Shown here piece by piece: positions 24,049 through 32,230 of a stretch of DNA of 32,339 nucleotides; position 1 is the stretch's first letter, and each line of letters starts with the position of its first letter. The notes below the pieces were generated by a model, which saw only the letters and a program-made list of their open reading frames with translations, was not told the DNA's origin and ran no database searches. Origin of the DNA: Treponema sp. (GTDB lineage Bacteria > Spirochaetota > Spirochaetia > Treponematales > Treponemataceae). The translations under genes and the position numbers were made by a program. Where the stretch lies: the NCBI GenBank assembly GCA_023231445.1, contig JALNVF010000019.1:1-32339 (forward strand), read 5' to 3'.

Positions 24049-25488
24049 CTATTGTTTTTTTGCAGATAATATCATTTCTGCAGGAATATCCGCCGCACGT
24101 ATAAAAGCCCCCGCTTTTTTGATTGTACGGTCGGCCGTGAGCGGTATTGTCTGGAGTATTTTACCATCAAGTACATACTGTATACTGCCGTAAGGTGTTC
24201 CGGCTGATATTCCTTCTTTTCCCTTTATATAACGGGGAAAATCTACAACAACACGAACGTTGTCCGCCGCATCCTGTGGTGACTTACCGGTTATAAACGG
24301 CACCGTAAGTGCTGTAAAATTATATACAGGAATCAGATATATCCATTGAGATTTTGCACCGGTAACAGGAATAAGATACGGATGTACTGCTTCGTTTTTT
24401 CTACAATCCGCAAAATGCGCGAATGACCATTCCATAAGTGTTGTTCCGTCCTGTATCCGGAATTTGTCGCCTTCTATTTTATTATGTCCCGGGCCATTCA
24501 TTGTAACGGAAAGAAAACGTGTGCTGTTACGGTGTGCCGTGAGCGCGAGGTTATACCCACTTTCGTCTATATATCCCGTTTTAAGACCGTCGCAACCGGC
24601 AAGTTTTCCCAGAAGCGCGTTTGTATTCTGCTGCGTAATTCCCATCGTAATTCGTTCAGGAAGCCCGTGAGAGAAATCCTGTGCAGTAGGCTTTCCTCTG
24701 TCTTCCGGTGCGAGGTTATGTTCCTGCGGATAAGTAAATGAGAGACGTGAATGAAATTTTTCAAGAGCTTCCGGATATTTCGTTATATAAATCCTGGCGA
24801 GAGTCGCCATTTCCCTCGGTGTTGTTGTGTTCTTTTCACTGTACCCCGATGATTCCACAAAACGTGTATGTGTCAGGCCGAGTTTCTGCATTTCGCTGTT
24901 CATACGCTTGATAAATTCATCCATATTTCCGCATGTATAATCGGCGAGCGCATATGCAGCATCATTCCCTGAACACACATCGAGTCCTGTAAGCAGTTCT
25001 TCAACAGTGACAACCTGATCCTTCCCAAGAAACATAAGCGAAGAATGCGGCGGCATGTTGCATGCCCAGGAGTCACTTTTCAGCGGAACAATATCAGTAA
25101 GAGATATGTGTCCCGCTTTTATTTCCTGCATAACGACATACATAACTGCAATTTTTGTCATTGATGCAGGAGGTATAATTCTGTCAGCTTTTTTTTCATA
25201 TAAAATGCTTCCACTTGCAACGTCGATGATAATTGCAGAACCTGCCTGTATATCGAGTTTTGCAGGAATTACGGCATAAGGAAGCGGTTTGAGTATATTG
25301 CTGCGTCCCGGATATGTTTCATCAAGAGATTTATTAAGTTCCTGTTCCTGGATCTTTGTAAGCTCTGCAGGACTCTTGTGCTGTTTTAAGCGGATAAGAC
25401 GGATTCCTGCGGTAACCGAGTACGAAACCGCGAGGATCATCAAAACTACTGCGAAACTGCGGATGATACATGTTGTACGTTTAGTCAA
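24049..25488 (-). CDS. dacA: D-alanyl-D-alanine carboxypeptidase (PBP5-type, S11)
   Basis: A 479-residue enzyme that removes the terminal D-Ala of peptidoglycan stem peptides. A membrane helix near 7-30 anchors it. The S11 domain follows with SMTK at 109-112, SGN at 173-175 and KTG at 303-305, all complete. The C-terminal beta domain ends near residue 475. The start is TTG at 25488, not a further-upstream ATG: AGGAG lies eight bases before it, and the TTG overlaps the aroC stop (TTGACTAA), implying coupling. The gene ends AAA AAA CAA TAG inside an A7 run, see the gap entry. The N-terminal anchor differs from the C-terminal amphipathic anchor of E. coli PBP5. Confidence 0.92.
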   Translation of the reverse strand: MTKRTTCIIRSFAVVLMILAVSYSVTAGIRLIRLKQHKSPAELTKIQEQELNKSLDETYPGRSNILKPLPYAVIPAKLDIQAGSAIIIDVASGSILYEKKADRIIPPASMTKIAVMYVVMQEIKAGHISLTDIVPLKSDSWACNMPPHSSLMFLGKDQVVTVEELLTGLDVCSGNDAAYALADYTCGNMDEFIKRMNSEMQKLGLTHTRFVESSGYSEKNTTTPREMATLARIYITKYPEALEKFHSRLSFTYPQEHNLAPEDRGKPTAQDFSHGLPERITMGITQQNTNALLGKLAGCDGLKTGYIDESGYNLALTAHRNSTRFLSVTMNGPGHNKIEGDKFRIQDGTTLMEWSFAHFADCRKNEAVHPYLIPVTGAKSQWIYLIPVYNFTALTVPFITGKSPQDAADNVRVVVDFPRYIKGKEGISAGTPYGSIQYVLDGKILQTIPLTADRTIKKAGAFIRAADIPAEMILSAKKQ

Positions 25489-26578
25489 TTCTGGAACTCC
25501 TGTTACGAAGCAGCATATCGGCAAGAACAAGCTGAGCCATAGCTTCAATTACCGGAACAATACGCGGGCACAGGCATACATCGTGGCGGCCCTCTATAAG
25601 AAGATCACTCTCTTCGAATCCTCCGTCACAGGAACTGACAGTCTGCTGTTTTTGAAAAATGCTGGGAACAGGTTTTACGGCAGCACGAAATATTATATCA
25701 TTCCCGTTTGAAATACCACCGAGAATGCCCCCTGCATTGTTTGTAAGAAATACCGGATTTCCGTTTTCTGTACACATCTCGTCATTATTTTCTTTACCTG
25801 TTGAATCAGCAGCTCCGAATCCGGAACCGAATTCTATTCCTTTAACAGCACCAATGGACATAACCGCTTTTGCGAGTTCCGCATCAAGCTTGTCAAATAC
25901 TGGTTCGCCAAGTCCTGAAGGAACACCGGTAACTGTACATTCTATTATTCCTCCGGCACTGTTACCCTCCCTCCGGATTTCTGTGATACGTTTTTCCATT
26001 TCTGCAGCTGCTTCTTTATCGCATGCCCTCAGCATATTGTGTTCAATGACAGTCATATCCTTTTTGCGGCAGGAAATACCGCATGCAGCAGTTGTATAAG
26101 CAGTGATTTTTATTCCCGCCGTACGAAGCAGCATGCCGGCAACAGCGCCGCATGCAACTCTTGCCGCAGTTTCCCGTCCCGATGAACGTCCGCCGCCGCG
26201 GTAATCTCGCACACCGTATTTTTCGAAATACGTATAATCTGCATGTCCCGGTCTGAATGTATGCTCAAGATTTGAGTAATCATTAGAATGCTGAGTTGTA
26301 TTTCGGATAACAAGAGCAACGGGTGTACCTTCTGAAATTCCGTTTACAACACCTGAAAGAATTTCAACAGTATCCGGTTCGCTGCGTGTCGTAACAGCTG
26401 CATTCATACCGTTTACTGTTTTTGCACCGGGTCTGCGTCTGTCGAGAGCGGCCTGTATTTCATTACGGTCTACGGAAATTCCCGCAGGGCATCCGTCGAT
26501 AACAGCTCCGAGCGCTTCTCCGTGACTTTCTCCAAATGTTGTAACTTTGAATATGGTTCCAAATGTATTACCAGACAA
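25481..26578 (-). CDS. aroC: Chorismate synthase
   Basis: A 365-residue enzyme converting EPSP to chorismate using reduced FMN, the last shikimate step. Patterns are GNTFGTIFKVTTFGESHG at 3-20, the FRPGHADYTYFEKYG region, RDYRGGGRSSGRETAARVA, and GAVKGIEFGSGFGAA. The start is TTG at 26578: it gives the standard family N-terminus (SGNTFG) and has GGGG seven bases upstream, whereas an ATG ten codons earlier gives an untypical extension. The gene follows the large regulator by 77 bases and overlaps dacA. Length fits the family. Confidence 0.95.
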   Translation of the reverse strand: MSGNTFGTIFKVTTFGESHGEALGAVIDGCPAGISVDRNEIQAALDRRRPGAKTVNGMNAAVTTRSEPDTVEILSGVVNGISEGTPVALVIRNTTQHSNDYSNLEHTFRPGHADYTYFEKYGVRDYRGGGRSSGRETAARVACGAVAGMLLRTAGIKITAYTTAACGISCRKKDMTVIEHNMLRACDKEAAAEMEKRITEIRREGNSAGGIIECTVTGVPSGLGEPVFDKLDAELAKAVMSIGAVKGIEFGSGFGAADSTGKENNDEMCTENGNPVFLTNNAGGILGGISNGNDIIFRAAVKPVPSIFQKQQTVSSCDGGFEESDLLIEGRHDVCLCPRIVPVIEAMAQLVLADMLLRNRSSRID

Positions 26579-26655
26579 ATTTTTTCCCCTTTTTTTGTAC
26601 AATACCACAAATTGCCGTTAAAGAAAACGTATACATCAGACGGCTTGAATGCCAG

Positions 26656-29451
26656 TTACATCGTTTTACTGATCAGTTCAAGTCTGGAGTGAATATCGAG
26701 TTTTTTGAATATTTTCTTATTATGGACTGCTACTGTTGCAGGTGATATGTTCAGTTTTACCGCGATATCTTTATCTGTCAATCCCTGCGATATCAGCATA
26801 GCTATTTGTATTTCACGACCGGAAAGATTTGCCGCAGTAAAGAGAGCCATCTGCGATGATGTCGGAATAAATGAATTGGTTTGAACTGAAGCTGTCCGTT
26901 GCACGGCTTCTCCCGACATGTTGAATACTTTTGCTGTCTGCTTCAGTTTAGTTCGCTCCGGTAAAACCGAAGAAGTATCCGAGGATGACAATACCATGCC
27001 CTGTCGTATTGCGTTTGAAATGTCGGAAAGAACAAGATTCTTTACGGTACGTCTGTTTTCCATGAATGAATTCACTTTTGCAAGCAGTTCTTCCGGCAGA
27101 AATGGCTTTTCTATGATTTCGACAGCACCGCTTCTGTATAGCAGAAGACGCCGCTGTGTTTCCACAAAACTCGTTATAAAAAAGAACGGTATAGAACACA
27201 GCCTGCTGTCTTTCTGACAGAATTTCAGAAGTTCTTCGCTGCTCAATACCGGCAGCGTATCGGATGTGATTATAAGATCCGGGGTAAAATTTTTTAAAAG
27301 TGTAAATGCTTCCTGCCCGTTTACCGAAGAGACCGTTTTATAGAACTGGCTGAACATATCTGCGAGAATCGTCCTCATGTCGGTGTTGTTCTCAATTATA
27401 AGAATTATTTCTCCATAAAGTGTATGTTGGTGCCTTGGTGGGATATGAGATGATTCAGTCTCACTTATTTTTGACGTATCAAGCAGTTCCGATTCTTTTT
27501 TTACAGCTTCTATTTCGAGCGTCGACAGAGATGCAGGCTTTAGAACGAACTGTGCAATAAAAGTATTTCCGAGAGGATCCGGGAGAATCGACATAGACCC
27601 CTTGTACAGCATGACAATACGTTTAACAATATGAAGCTGTATACCCCAGCTTGACATAATTTTGTAGAAATGCTCTTTACCCTCGTCTGTTCTTGCGGAT
27701 CTGATATAGTCCAGATCAAGAATATTACGTGCATCGTATTCGCTTAGTGGTGCTGATGTTATATGAACAGAGTATGTGAGAATCGATTTTTTATAATCGA
27801 TATAAATAAGAACCGGAGTCCCTGCCGCAGCGTATTGTATGACAGGTTCAAGTATATAGCTGAAAAATACTTCAAGAAGTGCTTTATCGGCAAGAACTAC
27901 TGTAGATGACGGCATACCCCGTTTTATTTCCGGCAGATTACCTCTTGCTTTTATGTCGTTGAGTTGTTCCTCTACTGCGTTCATCATGAAAGGCAGCAGA
28001 ACGACAGGTTCATTGTTTTCACCAATATTGGCAATACCGGATTCATAATGAGAAAGTGAAAAAAGAGCATTAAGCAGGCTTTTTATTATATTGCTGCTTT
28101 TTTGTACAGTATTGCGTGTCTGCGGGGTAGTTCCTGACAGCGGTGATTCAATTGCATTAACAAGCGTCGTCATAGGATTCATAAGCGAAAAAATGACACG
28201 GGAATACGCATAACTTCTACTGTTCGCTGTTTGAGTATTTTCCTGCGCTGCAGCTGTTTCAATTTCCAGAAGAGCAATTTTTCCTCTGAGCCTGATAATG
28301 ATATTTACTGATGTGGGGAAGGTAATGATAAGTATTGCAATGCTGACAGGCCAGTCCATATCGTTGTCGAATATGCGAAAAAAGGGAACAGGAGATTTTG
28401 CGCGGACTATATGAAATATCTGCCTGATAATAATAAGCAGAACAGCTATAGCCCACAACCAGTACATTTGTTTGTCCGTATTAGTCTGAAAAAAAGATGT
28501 TTTAACACAGATGTAAAAAAAAAGTATCATAATCAGAATAATTATTACTGTCAGTGACGATTGAATATTATTATGGCTGAATACAAGAAATTGAAATGTT
28601 GTTGTAATCATGCAGGTGAAAAAGACTATATTTATTACCTGAGACGGATGTTTGACCGGCAGAATCCGTTTATTGTCCGACAGCAGTGCTCCTGTTCCAC
28701 AGAAGAGTGCTGCAAGTGAAAAGAGAAAGACCATGTTTTCAGCTTTGCCGCTTTCAATAAGCCACGGCCAGAGGTAGGCTGTCCCGAATCCCTGTACACT
28801 CAGAATATGTCCGGTAAGAGCGAACGTGATACCTGCTACATAAAGGTAAAAACTGCTTTTAAAGAAAAGACCACCAGTTAAGAGTATTAACAGTATACAG
28901 ATAAATATTCCGATAAGCATACTGTACCAGAATGTCTGCCGCGTTACTTTTCTAAAATAGTCGGGAGTCGGTATGAGCGAGACTGATAAAGCTGCATATT
29001 TTACGGGTTCAATCCGGATTCTGATTTTTCCCGGGCAGGTACCGGAAATGCCCTCCGGCAGTAAAACCGCCTGATTCCATGTAGGAATCGTTTTCATCTC
29101 ATCGGCGCAATGTTCCTTCAGGTAATACGAAGACCCTGTTCTGCCGATAAGACGCCATGAATTGCCGGTCAACTGCAGGTAAACATCCGCTTTCATAAAT
29201 GTTTCTGAATTAAATTGTATTGCATATGTTCCGCCTGTAGTTTCAGGAAGTTCTGCTTCAAGCCACATAACCTGGCCATCGTCTGCATTAATATATCTCT
29301 CATATGAAAAAAAATCATGAGAAAGCTGATTTACCGTAATTTTACCGGTTTTGTCACGTAATACGAGAGGATGAAGCGGATATTCTTTTGTGGCAGCTCC
29401 GGCAAAAGTGAGTAAAAACGTAATAAATCCCGATATAATACGACGGTACAT
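26656..29451 (-). CDS. Membrane-bound LuxR-type regulator: 7TMR-DISM sensor, pseudokinase, pseudoreceiver, HTH
   Basis: A 931-residue protein with a signal peptide at 1-20, an extracellular 7TMR-DISM-type beta domain (about 24-165) and seven membrane helices between 173 and 388. A short helix leads to a histidine-kinase-like core (about 412-640) whose phospho-His position is L423 (FSLMNPMTTL), whose N-box Asn is E535, and which lacks DxGxG. A receiver-like domain (680-800) has E687/N688 for the acidic pair and S730 for the acceptor Asp, while T760 and K782 remain. The C-terminus (873-931) is an intact LuxR HTH (LSGREIQIAMLISQGLTDKD). Signal transfer is presumably conformational. A TATAAT ends eight bases before the ATG and no ribosome site is present. 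aroC and dacA lie downstream. Confidence 0.85.
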   Translation of the reverse strand: MYRRIISGFITFLLTFAGAATKEYPLHPLVLRDKTGKITVNQLSHDFFSYERYINADDGQVMWLEAELPETTGGTYAIQFNSETFMKADVYLQLTGNSWRLIGRTGSSYYLKEHCADEMKTIPTWNQAVLLPEGISGTCPGKIRIRIEPVKYAALSVSLIPTPDYFRKVTRQTFWYSMLIGIFICILLILLTGGLFFKSSFYLYVAGITFALTGHILSVQGFGTAYLWPWLIESGKAENMVFLFSLAALFCGTGALLSDNKRILPVKHPSQVINIVFFTCMITTTFQFLVFSHNNIQSSLTVIIILIMILFFYICVKTSFFQTNTDKQMYWLWAIAVLLIIIRQIFHIVRAKSPVPFFRIFDNDMDWPVSIAILIITFPTSVNIIIRLRGKIALLEIETAAAQENTQTANSRSYAYSRVIFSLMNPMTTLVNAIESPLSGTTPQTRNTVQKSSNIIKSLLNALFSLSHYESGIANIGENNEPVVLLPFMMNAVEEQLNDIKARGNLPEIKRGMPSSTVVLADKALLEVFFSYILEPVIQYAAAGTPVLIYIDYKKSILTYSVHITSAPLSEYDARNILDLDYIRSARTDEGKEHFYKIMSSWGIQLHIVKRIVMLYKGSMSILPDPLGNTFIAQFVLKPASLSTLEIEAVKKESELLDTSKISETESSHIPPRHQHTLYGEIILIIENNTDMRTILADMFSQFYKTVSSVNGQEAFTLLKNFTPDLIITSDTLPVLSSEELLKFCQKDSRLCSIPFFFITSFVETQRRLLLYRSGAVEIIEKPFLPEELLAKVNSFMENRRTVKNLVLSDISNAIRQGMVLSSSDTSSVLPERTKLKQTAKVFNMSGEAVQRTASVQTNSFIPTSSQMALFTAANLSGREIQIAMLISQGLTDKDIAVKLNISPATVAVHNKKIFKKLDIHSRLELISKTM

Positions 29452-29459
29452 ACAAATCT

Positions 29460-29465
29460 ATTATA
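29460..29465 (-). promoter_or_regulatory. Perfect -10 box directly upstream of the large regulator gene
   Basis: Minus-strand TATAAT eight bases before the ATG at 29451. No good -35 is visible at 16-18 bases. Transcription would begin zero to two bases before the ATG, so the mRNA would be leaderless. Confidence 0.5.
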
Positions 29466-29517
29466 TTGCAATTATTTATTTAATAAAAGGTGATAGAGAC
29501 GGACTTATTTTTCCCCA

Positions 29518-29546
29518 TTGATAAAAATGTATAAAAATGCAATAAT
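29518..29546 (+). promoter_or_regulatory. Promoter of dapA-asd
   Basis: TTGATA at 29518-29523, 17 bases, AATAAT at 29541-29546, start near 29553, leader about 30 bases holding GAGG. Confidence 0.6.
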
Positions 29547-29582
29547 ACTAAGAAATTTACATAAAATATGCGAGGTCTGTGT

Positions 29583-30488
29583 ATGATAAAATTGAGAGGC
29601 GCTTTTACTGCCATGGTCACACCTATGAATGCGGACGGCTCTGTCGATTACGAGGGATTCCGCACATTACTTAAATTTCAGCTGGAACAGGGGATAAACG
29701 GTCTTGTGCCTCTGGGAACGAGCGGTGAAACACCGACCCTTGATGAAGAAGAAGAGCAGAAACTTATTGATGTACTTATGCCGGAAGTCCGGGCCTTTGA
29801 AAAAGCACATAATATAAAGATCCCTGTTGTACTCGGTGCGGGAAGTAACAATACACGCGATGCTGTCCGTTATACGGAGCGGGCAAAGAAGGCTGGCGCC
29901 GATGCAGCTCTGGTAGTTACTCCTTACTATAATAAACCGTCAGAAGAAGGTATTTACCGCCATTTTGAGGCTGTTTCAAAAGTCGGCATTCCGATTCTTG
30001 TATATAACATACAGGGGCGGACGGGGAAAAATATTGATACGGCAACGCTTGAACGTATTGCAGAGCTGCCGAATATTGCAGGTGTAAAAGAAGCGAGCGG
30101 AAACATAAACCAGATGATGGATGTAGTTGCCAGAATAAAATCGAAACATCCTGATTTTGCTGTTTTAAGCGGGGATGATGCTCTTACGCTTCCTCTTATA
30201 GCGGTAGGAGGAGACGGTATTGTATCAGTTGTATCGAACCTGTGTCCTGCTGTTGTTACCGAAATGGTTCAGAATGCTTTAAAAGGTGATTATGCAGCTG
30301 CTCGTGCAATTCACTACCGTTTGCTGCCGTTTTTTAAAGCCGCTTTTATAGACGGTAATCCCACGTCGATAAAGTATGCGATGAACTGTAAAGGACTTCC
30401 TGCCGGTGGTGTCCGTCTGCCGCTTGTTGAAGTTCATGAAGAAGCTAAGAAGATTATTGAATCTGCATTGAAAACATGCCGTCTGTAA
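29583..30488 (+). CDS. dapA: 4-hydroxy-tetrahydrodipicolinate synthase
   Basis: A 301-residue cytoplasmic enzyme that condenses pyruvate with aspartate semialdehyde, the first committed step to diaminopimelate/lysine. Patterns are GAFTAMVTPM near 6-15, LVPLGTSGET at 41-50, VVTPYYNKPS at 111-120, YNIQGRTGKN at 141-150 and the Schiff-base lysine K169 in GVKEASGN. The usual proline of YNxPxRT is Q144, a mild change. The start is the ATG at 29583 with GAGG seven bases upstream, five codons inside a longer frame. asd follows after 20 bases and supplies its substrate, so the pair is a metabolic operon. Confidence 0.95.
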   Translation: MIKLRGAFTAMVTPMNADGSVDYEGFRTLLKFQLEQGINGLVPLGTSGETPTLDEEEEQKLIDVLMPEVRAFEKAHNIKIPVVLGAGSNNTRDAVRYTERAKKAGADAALVVTPYYNKPSEEGIYRHFEAVSKVGIPILVYNIQGRTGKNIDTATLERIAELPNIAGVKEASGNINQMMDVVARIKSKHPDFAVLSGDDALTLPLIAVGGDGIVSVVSNLCPAVVTEMVQNALKGDYAAARAIHYRLLPFFKAAFIDGNPTSIKYAMNCKGLPAGGVRLPLVEVHEEAKKIIESALKTCRL

Positions 30489-30508
30489 TAAAAGAGGAAG
30501 TACATATT

Positions 30509-31609
30509 ATGAATAAAATACAAGTTGGAGTTTTAGGTGCGACTGGTATGGTCGGACAAAGATATATTGCACTGCTTGAAAATCATCCGTGGTTTGAAGT
30601 GACATATGTAGCGGCAAGTCCCCGCTCTGCAGGGAAACCGTATGCGGAAGCTGTAAAAAACCGCTGGCTGATCGGTGCAGACATTCCTGCCGGAGTGGCA
30701 GAACTTATCGTACAGGACGCAAATGATCCTAATCTGGCGCTCGGAAAATGTAAATTCGTTTTCAGTGCGCTGGAAATGGACAAAGATGCGATAAAAACGC
30801 TTGAAGCGGCCTATGCAGCGGAAGGAATCCCTGTTGTTTCGAACGCAAGTGCAAACCGCTGGACAGAAGATGTTCCTATGCTTGTTCCCGAAATTAATTA
30901 CAGTCATCTGGATGTGATAAAGGCACAACAGAAACATCACGGGTGGAATAAGGGGTTTATTGCCGTAAAGCCGAACTGTTCACTCCAGACGTATATGATG
31001 CCGGTTTTTGCACTTCAGAATGCCGGCTATCCGGTAAAACGTATGATTGTTACAACTTTACAGGCGACCAGCGGAGCAGGTTATCCCGGTGTTTCTTCTT
31101 TCGATATGATTGATAATATCGTTCCGTTTATAGGCGGCGAAGAAGAAAAAACAGAAAAAGAATGTCTCAAAATTCTTGGAAAAGTTCAGGACGGAAAAAT
31201 AATAAATGCGTCGGAACCTGTAGTTTCTGCAACCTGCACACGTGTGCCTGTGATCGACGGACATACTGCATGCGTAAGTCTTGAGTTTGACCTGCCTCAG
31301 AATAAGAAACCTTCAATAGAAGAAATTGAACGAGTGTGGACAGGTTTCCGTTCAGTTCCGCAGGAACTGAAACTTCCGTCTGCTCCGGAACATCCGATCA
31401 TCGTCCGGCATGAAGAAAATCGTCCGCAGCCAAGACGTGACCGTGATACCGAAAAAGGTATGGCCTGTGTTATCGGACGTCTTCGAGCGTGCAGTGTGTT
31501 TGATGTAAAATTTGTAGCTCTGAGCCATAATACAAAACGCGGAGCTGCGCTCGGTGGTGTTCTGAATGCGGAACTGCTCAAGGCAAAAGGTTTTTTTGAC
31601 GCGCTGTAA
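30509..31609 (+). CDS. asd: Aspartate-semialdehyde dehydrogenase
   Basis: A 366-residue NADP-dependent enzyme that makes aspartate semialdehyde from aspartyl phosphate. The nucleotide-binding motif GATGMVGQ is at 10-17, the catalytic cysteine C157 is in KPNCSLQTYMMP, then TTLQATSGAGYPGVSSFDM and, in the C-terminal half, CTRVPVIDGHTACVSLEF. The sequence style and length match the archaeal/fungal-type enzyme rather than the E. coli type. GAGGAAG lies about ten bases before the ATG; an upstream in-frame ATG inside dapA is not used. Product feeds DapA, encoded just before. Confidence 0.95.
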   Translation: MNKIQVGVLGATGMVGQRYIALLENHPWFEVTYVAASPRSAGKPYAEAVKNRWLIGADIPAGVAELIVQDANDPNLALGKCKFVFSALEMDKDAIKTLEAAYAAEGIPVVSNASANRWTEDVPMLVPEINYSHLDVIKAQQKHHGWNKGFIAVKPNCSLQTYMMPVFALQNAGYPVKRMIVTTLQATSGAGYPGVSSFDMIDNIVPFIGGEEEKTEKECLKILGKVQDGKIINASEPVVSATCTRVPVIDGHTACVSLEFDLPQNKKPSIEEIERVWTGFRSVPQELKLPSAPEHPIIVRHEENRPQPRRDRDTEKGMACVIGRLRACSVFDVKFVALSHNTKRGAALGGVLNAELLKAKGFFDAL

Positions 31610-31629
31610 TTAAGAATATTAATTACACG

Positions 31630-32091
31630 TTATTTTTGATATGCCTGAACCATCTGCTGGATTTCAAAAGCCGGCTTATGTGTAGAGAACGAAAAGTAAC
31701 GTGTGATTCCGTCGTGACGGAAAGATGCATCAATACGGTATTTTGATTCATTGAAGAGAAAACTGTACCATTTTCGGGGCGGAATGGTTGTCTTAAATTC
31801 TTCAAGTGAAGAAACAGATATAAACTGTTCTTCCGGCGCTTTTTCATGAGTAGCCTGACGCATCATGGTGGTCATGTAATTTTCTGCCGGTGAAACGTAG
31901 AAATATATTTTCTGGGTGCAGAATACTATAAGTCCCCATAATTCGATCCTGCCTGCCGGCAGGTTCAAACCAAGTGCGTCGTATGTACCTTTATCTGTCT
32001 GAATGCTTGCAAGTTCAATTGATTCGACAGTATCGTTTATTTTTTTTCCGAAATCAGCAAAGAATTGTTTCTGCTCCTGTACCTGTGTCAT
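31630..32091 (-). CDS. Hypothetical protein, 153 residues
   Basis: Not recognised. No signal peptide or membrane helix is evident. The N-terminus (1-30) is helical and polar. The middle has beta-like segments (GRIELWGLIVFCTQKIYFYV at 47-66, WYSFLFNESKYRIDASF at 107-123), and the end is a short helix (FEIQQMVQAYQK). The alternation of strands ending in a helix recalls a PH-like fold, but this is only a visual impression. A TATAGT box ends seven bases before the ATG and there is no ribosome site, so the mRNA would be leaderless. It converges on asd with a 20-base gap. Confidence 0.7.
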   Translation of the reverse strand: MTQVQEQKQFFADFGKKINDTVESIELASIQTDKGTYDALGLNLPAGRIELWGLIVFCTQKIYFYVSPAENYMTTMMRQATHEKAPEEQFISVSSLEEFKTTIPPRKWYSFLFNESKYRIDASFRHDGITRYFSFSTHKPAFEIQQMVQAYQK

Positions 32092-32098
32092 GTATACA

Positions 32099-32104
32099 AC
32101 TATA
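32099..32104 (-). promoter_or_regulatory. -10 box directly before the 153-residue gene
   Basis: Minus-strand TATAGT, seven bases before the ATG at 32091. The spacer region upstream is the T-run of a terminator hairpin. No clear -35. Confidence 0.4.
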
Positions 32105-32105
32105 C

Positions 32106-32132
32106 AAAAAAAATACTGTTTATACCAGTATT
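32106..32132 (-). terminator. Terminator after the partial gene at the right edge
   Basis: Seven-pair AT-rich stem AATACTG / CAGTATT (32126-32132 with 32112-32118), loop of seven, followed on the minus strand by a T-run of about eight. It lies about 100 bases after the stop at 32231. Confidence 0.6.
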
Positions 32133-32230
32133 ACAGCCTGTAAAGCGTGATGCAGCATCGGAAAAACGGTCATTTATAAAACAGAGAGCCGCCGGTGGTA
32201 CGTTGAATCATCTTTACCAGGGCAAACGCA

